From assembly GCA_948474755.1 (NCBI GenBank), contig CAOLHI010000487.1, positions 62,001-126,000 of the forward strand: a stretch of 64,000 nucleotides of DNA, given 5' to 3'. Both the position numbers and the translations under genes were made by a program. Below, piece by piece: positions 45,601 through 54,600 of the stretch. The first letter of the stretch is position 1, and the number at the start of each line of letters is the position of its first letter. Under the pieces are notes generated by a model that was not told the DNA's origin, did no database searches, and was given only the letters and a program-made list of their open reading frames with translations. This DNA comes from Ctenosaura bakeri (lineage: Eukaryota; Chordata; Lepidosauria; Squamata; Iguanidae).

Positions 45601-48600
45601 AACAATAAGACTTGAGTCTCGCGGACCGGTTGCGGAGAGTTTGGGGAGTAAAATCCCGGCAAATTGGGCAAGTCCGGATGTTGTGGGACTCACCCAAACA
45701 GAAGAGACACTCCTTGTGGCTGTCGTTGAGGGCAACCTTGCGCCCGCAGGACACGCACTTCTTAAAGAGCGCGGACATAAGACGAAGAACGCCAAACAGC
45801 GAAAATCCGAAAAGACCAAAGCCGAAGGGGAAGTCCAAAAGAGAGGTCAGAGACAGTCCAAAATCCGTAAAACCGTGAAAACAGCAAGCCAAGCACAAAA
45901 GTGAGAGGAACAAACTAAAGAACCTTCCGTACGCGACGGCGGACGAGAAAGAACTGAGGAGAGACCGTTGCTCGGCGGGAGGAGCATGCGCAGTACCGGC
46001 GTGGGGGAGGGGTTCCCGCCAAGCGAACAAGCTCTAGAAGTTTCCGAACGCTACCGCGCAGGCGCTAAAGCTCCTAGTGTATGAAGGCACAGAGACCACG
46101 AAGAAGAAGGTACAGTTTTGTGCCAGACTGTAATCTTGTTCTAACATTTGTATAAATTTAACTCTTTCTAAATGGTTTTACTAAATGCAATCCAACATAA
46201 GGAAGAATCAAAATCACCAGGGTTCAACTTCTCACTAATGGCCTCTGGGACCTCCATGCAGATGAACAGCTGATGCCTTACGAACAGAACACTTTGTGAC
46301 ACAGTGACTGGTAGAATTCCCTGTCTCAAATACAATTCTTGCAGCATTTTTCTTTACATATTTGTTTATAATAACTGAGTGAAGTAACTGAGTAGCAAAT
46401 GAGGTTTTCTTGATAACAAAAAACAATTCTTGCAGGATTGAATGTTTAATCCCTTGTATTTTACAGCCTGTTGGAAGCTTCTTCCAAGTGCTGACTTTCC
46501 CCAGAGATGGGTGAATGTATTTCTGAAGCTCATGAAAAGTATTTACACTTAATACAACCAAGTAGACTTGAGACAGGAAAAGAGGAGGCCAAAGTGGGAG
46601 ACTATGCTGATTCCTACAGAATTGCTTGATATACTCAGGGAGAAATCTCTGGGATTGCTACCAAACGTGGCATTTTTCTGTGTAGCCTCTCCAGTGAAAA
46701 GCACAATGCAAGACTGCATGAGTTATAGGGGAAAGAGTGGAATTTGACACAGCAAAGTTCTTTCTCCTGATGGACTTTGTCTCATGCAGCACGCAAGCAC
46801 ATGACAATTCCTTATACCTCAGTTGTTCCTCAGGGGCAAACAGCCCTAGGCAAAAGCTACTAAGAAAATCTGTAGTGCTCATACAGGCCTATGACCTGCA
46901 TAAATGGTGTAGTTTCTAGACTATCCGCTGCTTAGACAGAAAAGAAATTACCTTTAATTTACCTGTCTGAGCAAGCATTTACCAGAGCCTCCAAAATGGT
47001 TTCTATGGAGTAAGTGGAAAAGACATTGCCACAAAAGCTCTGTGTTTCAGGTACACCTTTTCATCCAAGAAAGAATCCCCTTCCTCTCAATTTCTCTTCT
47101 TCCTGGAAACCACAACTGGTATGGGGATTTTTGTCCTCTCGGCAAAATATTGGCACCGTAATTTTAACTAAATCCCTAAAAGCTAGTTCTGCAGCTGTGA
47201 AGAGTACCATTTATTCAACAACAACGACATTACGAGCGGAATGTAAAAACATCTTTAGAACACTATCTTTGAACAGAAGTTTCCTGTGACCCTAAAGCTA
47301 CCAGGAAATGTGTTACATAAAGCACACAAGCTAGGAAAGGGACTGTGGAAATAGAGGGGCCCAATTAAGGGGAAACTGGATCCAGAATCTACTGACCTGG
47401 ATTCTATATAGATACGAGCGTTACCCAAGGAATTATGGGAGGGCTGACTTAAATAGGGCAGGCAATAGCCCAAGCTAGTTCTACCACAGTTTCTTAGCTC
47501 CATGCTCTCTCCCCACTGGAAGCTGGGCATGGAGCTGGCAGCCTCCTTCCTTTGCTGCTGCCATCTTCTGCTTTTTGCCCTCTATCCTTTTCCTAGCCAT
47601 CTTTGTGACTTGCCATCAATCACTGCTGTAACTGTACGGGTGGACCCAACAGCATCCTGGTCAGTGAGGATCTTAAAACAGGAGCAGGAAACAAAGATAG
47701 AGGAAAGGAAGGTAACAAGGAGGCAGAGAAGTGATGAAAAGACACAACACCACACCAATCACATAACAAACAGAGTAGAGGAAAGACAGAGCAAGCGGAT
47801 CAGAGGAGATGTTGTCATCATCAAGATAAATGTATATGAAGCAAGGCCAAATCAGAATTAAACAGGGACATTTGGGCTTTTATTTTCCTGTTCGGCTATA
47901 TTTTCATATCCATCATAGCGTACCTACTAGTTGCTGATGAAGTTTACCATCAATACTAATTTGTTAATTAACAGAGCTGTTTTTAAAAAGGTTAGAAAAT
48001 CTGACAATTAATACAGTTTGTCACACAGATCACTCTGTGAGTACAGCACTATGCCTAAGGTTTAAAGTAACAGAGCAGGCTGCCTCCAGACTACTGCAAT
48101 AAACTGGCCTGATTTTATTTGTTCTAAGAAATGCTAGCTACTATCCCAAATTGTACCGATATGTCTGTTACAAAATTCCACTCATTTTTCAAAATTGGGT
48201 CGCTTAAAACTTTGAAGGTCTTCAAGATTACTTATTCATCAGTTCCCTCCCTCATTATAGAGACAGAAAATGCTTCCTTTAAAAAGAAGCGCTCATCTGT
48301 GGAAACTTTCTAATTAACTTGGTTCAAAGGCATATGCGTGATGAGAGGGTATGGTGTGTGTGAGTCTGTGCGCGGTGCCGCGTGCGGCTTTAGCACGCAC
48401 GTACAGTTTCAACATTTTAATTGGCAGAAAATGCTTAGCAGCTTCTTCATAAACTCTCCTGGCAATTAAACTAAGGTCAACTCTCACTAAAACAAGACTA
48501 CCCAGAGAAACAAACAATTTGCTACCATATGCAGCATATACAGAGTACTGGTATTATCGAATCTTTGAACACAGTTAATGAGATAGTAGCTGTGTCACTG

Positions 48601-51600
48601 TGGGAAATTTATATACAAGAAGTTAACCTTTCTTAATGATGCCACAGTCATTAAAAATAATTACCACTAGGGCATTCTTTTAGACAAGTATGAACATATA
48701 TCAGAACATACTCAATTTGTGCTTTATTTCTGACAATGCTAGTAAGTGCCTGCAAAACGACTAATCAATATTCACCATTAGCTAGACCATTATTTTCAAA
48801 CTAAAGGCAATTCCCTCTAAGGTTTTCTAAGACTACAGCAATTGTGCCCGCTTTAGAAACAAAATGCCATTAAAAGCATCATCCAGCAGTTCCACAGAAA
48901 TCTGTGGATAATCATATGAAAAAAAAAAAAGACTGAGAATAAAATGCCTCTCTCTTTAAAAAATTCAACAGTACTGCTACAATTGCCTAGCATCACCATT
49001 ATCTAGTAACCTACCTAGCATATTTTAAGCATCCTCTGTGTGCACAGAGGTTGGTCTTTTCCTCCTGATGATTCTGTCTGGAACAGACTGGAAATCTTTT
49101 GCAGTTCACACATTATATTCCCACATTCCTGGGTTTCTCAAAGGTGGCAATGGCTCATCCTTCTCTATCTATGTTGGACATGTCATGCACCAAATGGCAA
49201 GGCTTTGCCCCTAGACATGTACCTATGTTACAAGGAATATCTAATTGGAGAGATCCACCTTCCCTGTCAACACCATTCTATGATTTTACAATGAAAGAAA
49301 AAATAGGATTATTCCTGACAGAATCTTACCACCTACTGAACATCATGGATGATCCTTGCAAGTAGGAGCACCTAACTGAAGACTCACCAGTGTTAAATTG
49401 GTTTTGTGCGTGTTTGTGCATCTGTGGGTATGTGTTCTCTATCTGTCCTCCAGCCCTACCCAATCTTTACAGCTGCATATTTTAGTCTTAATAAAATTTC
49501 TTGATTGATACTGATACTGTTTTGATTATGTTTAGTTTTGACAACTCAAACATCCTTCCCCAGGTGACACGACTTACTCTCATACCATACAATGAGATTG
49601 AATGGAGGGCAAACAGAGAATTGTTCCCACTGAGAAGTAAGTTAGCGGGTGCCCCCTTCCCAACCTCTAACTCTTGGGGGTATTCTTCTTGGGTGGGAGC
49701 TGAGGTGAAGTGAGAAGTAATAGTAACACACTGGCAGACTCTTCCAAGTTATGGCACTGGAGGCACTGCCTTCAAGCCAGTAGGCATCTCCATAAGCCAT
49801 ATTCTATTTTAGAAGTTGAAAGTACTTTCAGACAAAAAAATATTATTTGTAAGTAGGCTAGTACACCTGCATTCTACTCCAGCTGATCCCAGTGCACCTC
49901 TATGAGAGTTCACTCAAGAAACATTCTTTCAAAAAGGTTCTGGGCCACTAATAAACCTCTAATATAGCATACCGTCTTGAGTTTCCACAGCTATGCTACT
50001 ATCACATATGCAAAAATGTTATGTTGCTCCTCCTAAATTGCAGGTGAACATGTGGAACAGTGTTACTAGTAGGAAAGACTCAAGGTTATCATATTATATA
50101 TGATGAAGATTCCAAGATTGTGCTCTGTTTCCTGCATTTTGAAAACTGATATTTCAAGCATGTTATTTGGTGTTCCAATAAACCAGAATAAAAATTAAAA
50201 AAAAAATAGAGAACATTATATTATGCAAGATTTTGTAACACTGCAGGTTATAGAATAACAAGAGCTAGTAATTCTGTGCAATATCAGACTTCCGTTAAAT
50301 GTAAGCACAGTGGTTTTAAGAAACACAATTCTGTAAATAGATGCGATACATGTTTGGGTTGGATCTGAACAATACAACCAAGCTAAGAAGTGTCATTACA
50401 TGGATCTTTCATATGGAATCAATATCAACTACAGATGCATGCAGAAGTCAGCAGAAACAGTTGGGCCTCTGATGAAAAACCACTCTAACTGGAAAAAGAA
50501 AAAGAAACCACATTTCCTAAGGGCTATTGGTTTACTCTTCCCTGTTCAGCACCACAGCATCATCTGGATCAAGAGGTAGAACCCAGAAAGCTGCCATGAC
50601 GTAGAGTCCACTTTAAAAATGGTGGCTGCCTCTACATGGGAAGGTGCCTGTGTGCAGTAGTTAAGTGGACTAGTGGGTTATGTCAATGTAAAACCGAAGC
50701 AGCTTGTGGTGTTGTGTAGAAAGAACCTTAGAATCTGCAAGGCAAAGTCATCTCATAGTAGTGGCTGGCCACTGGAAAGAAGTTACCTATAGGGAGGCAT
50801 TTGAAATCCAGCAGCACTTGTGAGTAATGGCCTCAGACTGAAAACCCCAGATGGATCCCAATGGCTGGAGATGGTCAGATATAGAGCACAGAGGGGTAAG
50901 TGAGCATAGGTATCGCATTCCAGTCTAATAAAGCAGGGATATTGATGGACTGCATGGTCGAGAGAGAGGAATGCTGGGAGCTTCAATAGAAGAGCATCTG
51001 GAAAGTTTCTTGACCCTGCTCCTTCCTGCTATAGAGGAAATGCTGTGAATGCCTGAGCAAGCATCTTTTCACACAAAGAAGAATGGGGAGCTCTGGGACA
51101 CAAACTGTTTTTGACTGCATCTGATTACTGAGTAGGCCTATCAACTCTAAATCTAAAACTAGACAAAAACCAACAAAAAGCAGGATTAGATTCAAACTGT
51201 CTCAAGAAACCAGCTCCAAGGAAGAGAAGATATTTTCCTCCACTTGAGACAGAAGCTGATAGCTGGAAGAAAGTGAGGTTGAGAACAAAGCCAAGAATGG
51301 GAAGATCTACGGTTGTATTGTGAGGTGGGCAACTGCATGGAGGCCACGGGCTGATTTCCCCACCAAGAATCCTCCCCACGGGCTGTGCACCCCCCAACAG
51401 TGCTCCCAAATACTTCTATTGCCATCCGTCCTTGCCAAAAGGATGACCAGGACTGACATTATATCACTTTCTGCTGCTATTCTGAGAGGGACTTGGATGA
51501 TAACAGAAGCATCTGGAGGTTGGGAGGGAAGTCTTTGTGAGTTGGGGATGCTTTTCCACATTTTGTGGACCCTCCATGTGGTTTGAGGGAATAAAACACA

Positions 51601-54600
51601 GGAAAATTAAGCCTATTTTCTTCAAATTAGTGGGTTGAGTGGCTCTGGGGGACTGTGGTGGAGTTTCAGGAACTGCAACTGTGAGATCCAGATTCCACAC
51701 TTTGTCCACCTCTGCCGTAGGGGATATATGAGCCTCTCTCGTAACAGAAGCTACTTACTTGCTACTATCCTTTTAGCTGGCAAGATTGGTCTTAAGATCT
51801 TGCTCTAAACACTGGGTGCACAAAGCTATACCTAAACGTGAAGCAAGCTAAAAAAGACATCTGTATTGCATGGTAACTTAGTTACAGAAAATGGCATTAA
51901 CATTAAAATCAAACACATGGGTTTTCCAGTCTTGTTTCTTTGACAACACACTTATTACACTTCTTACCTGATGCGCCTGTTTTATTCATGCTCCCGAGCG
52001 ATGCATTTTTGCCTTTATTCAAATCTTCGATCACTAAATCCTCAAAATACTCAATACAAAGTCTCCTGTCAATCTGATACAGCAATGCAGGACACAGGTA
52101 TGTAAACAAGCTGGGAGAAATGGGAGAATTGGGGCGAAGACCATAATGCCTTAGCAGCTGGGTGACATTTAAACACTGCAAACAAGTTAAGGAGAAGAAA
52201 ATTAACCAGGCGACAGCAGAAGTTTCATTCAGAAGCAGAGGGATACACAACATTTAAAGCTTGATCTGGACACTCACGGTTAGAATGGTGGGACTGATGC
52301 TTCCCACACACTGTAGAAGGTCTAAAGAAGGGGTCGGCAACTGCATGATGTACGTGTATTTACATGCAGGGGCAATTTTCAGTCCATTGTGACATTTATG
52401 GTAGCCATTTTGGATGAATTGGGGCTATTTTTTTGCTTTTGGGGTTTCCCCCAGTATTCTGGGGGTTCCAGGGGTGATAAACCTAAATGGTTGCACTTGC
52501 AGGGTATTTGGTGATTTTACTTAGTTTTTCAGGTGAAAAATCAACTGAAAATTTCTGGGAACACATTGTAAATGGGGAAGGACTGGAAACATCAGTGGAG
52601 CTTTGGAGTGGAAAACTGGGGTTCAGGGGCTGTATGTGGTGTGCATTGAAGAAAGGGGGCTGCATGCCATCTGTGGGCACACTGCACTATTTAAAATCCT
52701 ACCATCACTAGGGTTCTGAATTCTGGGTGATGCCTCTGTGTGCAGCACCAAGCTCCCAAGTTCAGACCTCCTTTAACTGCAATGCATGAAGGGGAACAGT
52801 GACAAGATGGAGCAGATGTTGAGAATTAGTGTAGCCATGTTCTCTCCCTCACTGACTCTCTAACTCTATAAGACCAAAATGCCCAAACAGGGGTTAAAAG
52901 TTAAAACTTACAGAAGAGAAAGTCAAGAATCTAACCTATACTTGCACAAGACAAAGAAGAAGCTGTCCCAAGAAATAAACATAATTTAATGAAAAAAATG
53001 TAAAATGGAAGGAGAAACTCAAAGGAGCATATGGGGTTTTATTTACTCATTTTATCTAATCAACATTTTAAAGATCAAACTTATTTTCAGAAATTATGTT
53101 GGTATATCATATCCATGGTTTCCTTTCAAAGGCAATGAAATATGGTTTGGGTCTCTGAAGATGAAATATTATATCATTACATCTGACAAGACACAGAAGA
53201 AATTCATTTGACAGTACTACAAAACCGAGAATTTAGCCCCATGAATATTTCAACCTTCATGGACCAGTATGGTGTAACAGTTTGAGTTCAATCCCATTGA
53301 GACACAGAAACCCACTGGGTGACCTTGGGCAAGTCTCACTTTCTCATCCTAAAAGGAAGGCACTGACAGACTTTCTCTGGATAAATACAACTAAAAGAAC
53401 TTTATGATATGGTGGCCATCAGCCAGAGCCAACTTGAAGGCATGTAACAGTAACAAATTTCAATCTTCCTTTCTTACCAGGAAGGAAGTAAAGTAATTTG
53501 AGTAAATTTATGCTACCTCCTTACTGGTAAGACAGGATGACTGAAATTGATAATTTTCATTTAGTAATCATATGGCATATCAGAAGAGCTGTTCAAATAA
53601 TTGCAGAAAAGCAGAAAGCATGCTATCTCCAATACAGGTTGTTGCCAGTGGTCAACACCCGGTACAACAGATAATTTTTCTAAATCTCTGCTTTTGTTGC
53701 CTCTTCTCAAGCTTGTTCAAGAATAGCAACTCACTCCAGCATTTAGATATTATACTACTGTTGTTGTGTTCTTTCAAGTAATTTCTGACCATAAGGCGAC
53801 TCTATTGTGTGGTTTTCTTAGCAAGATTTGTTTGGGGGGGGGTTGCCTTTGTTTTCCTCTGAAACTGAGAGTGTCACTTCCCCAAGGTCAACTCAATGGG
53901 TTTCCATGCCTGAGTGGTGATCTGACTGTCTCCAGAGTCACAGTCCAACAATCAAACCACTGGCTCTATTTTATTTTTAGATATAAATACACTTTTCTTA
54001 CGCTTATATGACCTTACATCCTTGAAGGCAAGGAATGTTCTACCAAGCTTGCACTGACCTCTTCATGATAATCTTCATTTCTGATATGGTCCTTGTGAAC
54101 ATGCTTCTTCATGGCATTCTGATTATGAGGTGCTTCGCGCTTCCTAGCATGCCGATGGCTGGTTCCACTGGCAGGATTTGGATCCTGCTGCCCGTGAGTG
54201 GCTGAATGGTCATTATCATGAAACCGCACACGTGAGAGAGACCCTTCATGCACATGGTCTTCTTTTTGAACACGATTGTGTTTGTACCGTTCATCAGAGT
54301 CATGATCAGGAGTCAAGTCTTGTGCTGCTTCAATCGAGGTTTCACTGTTCTTCTTCTTGTCTCTCCTCCTCTTCTTTTCTTTGCATGGTTTTATTTCACA
54401 GTGTTCTTGAGTAGTGTTGGTTTCTGTTGAAGGCTCATGACTTGGTTCCCCATGATCGCTGGCACTAATGGAGTCATTATGAGAATGATGACTACTGTTA
54501 TGGCCAGGGTGATGGTGCAGGTGGTGGCAGTGGCAGTGCTGGTGGTGCCTGTGATGATCATTATGGCCATGGGTGTGTTTTCCACCAGGTCTGAGAGACA

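Larger units (their letters stand above)
40035..46107 (-). mobile_element. DIRS1-like tyrosine-recombinase retrotransposon, 6.07 kb
   Basis: Read on the minus strand (46107 to 40035) the element has the DIRS order: inverted terminal repeat, gag-like ORF, reverse transcriptase-RNase H, tyrosine recombinase, internal complementary region, inverted terminal repeat. Known: DIRS elements replicate through an RNA and a circular DNA intermediate and integrate with a tyrosine recombinase, so they lack DDE integrase and long target duplications. No target duplication is seen beyond a possible shared AAG. The terminal repeats are identical over about 130 bases apart from one substitution, so the insertion is young. 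GC content is sharply higher than in the host intron. Confidence 0.95.
39803..51967 (-). other. Largest SLC39A10 intron, enlarged by a DIRS retrotransposon
   Basis: Half of this 12.2-kb intron is the DIRS element at 40035-46107. The rest (46108-51967) has no recognised gene. A promoter-like or repeat-like block with CTATATAGATACGAGCG lies near 47400, and short A-runs occur near 48919 and 50196. Confidence 0.6.
52176..54058 (-). other. SLC39A10 intron with two SINEs
   Basis: Sauria-type SINEs lie at 53258-53458 (+) and 53757-53966 (-). A diverged GGGTCGGCAACTGC sequence near 52330 looks like the left end of a hAT-type element. Nothing else is recognised. Confidence 0.5.

Noticed and set aside
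40477..45904. Many plus-strand frames of 60-170 codons opposite the DIRS genes
   Set aside because: They are antisense shadows of GC-rich coding DNA and show no domain.
45779..46030. Gag N-terminal extension starting MFAWREPL in the right terminal repeat
   Set aside because: The same peptide frame occurs in the left terminal repeat on the other strand (40140) because the repeats are inverted. The Cys-rich gag start at 45778 is more plausible.
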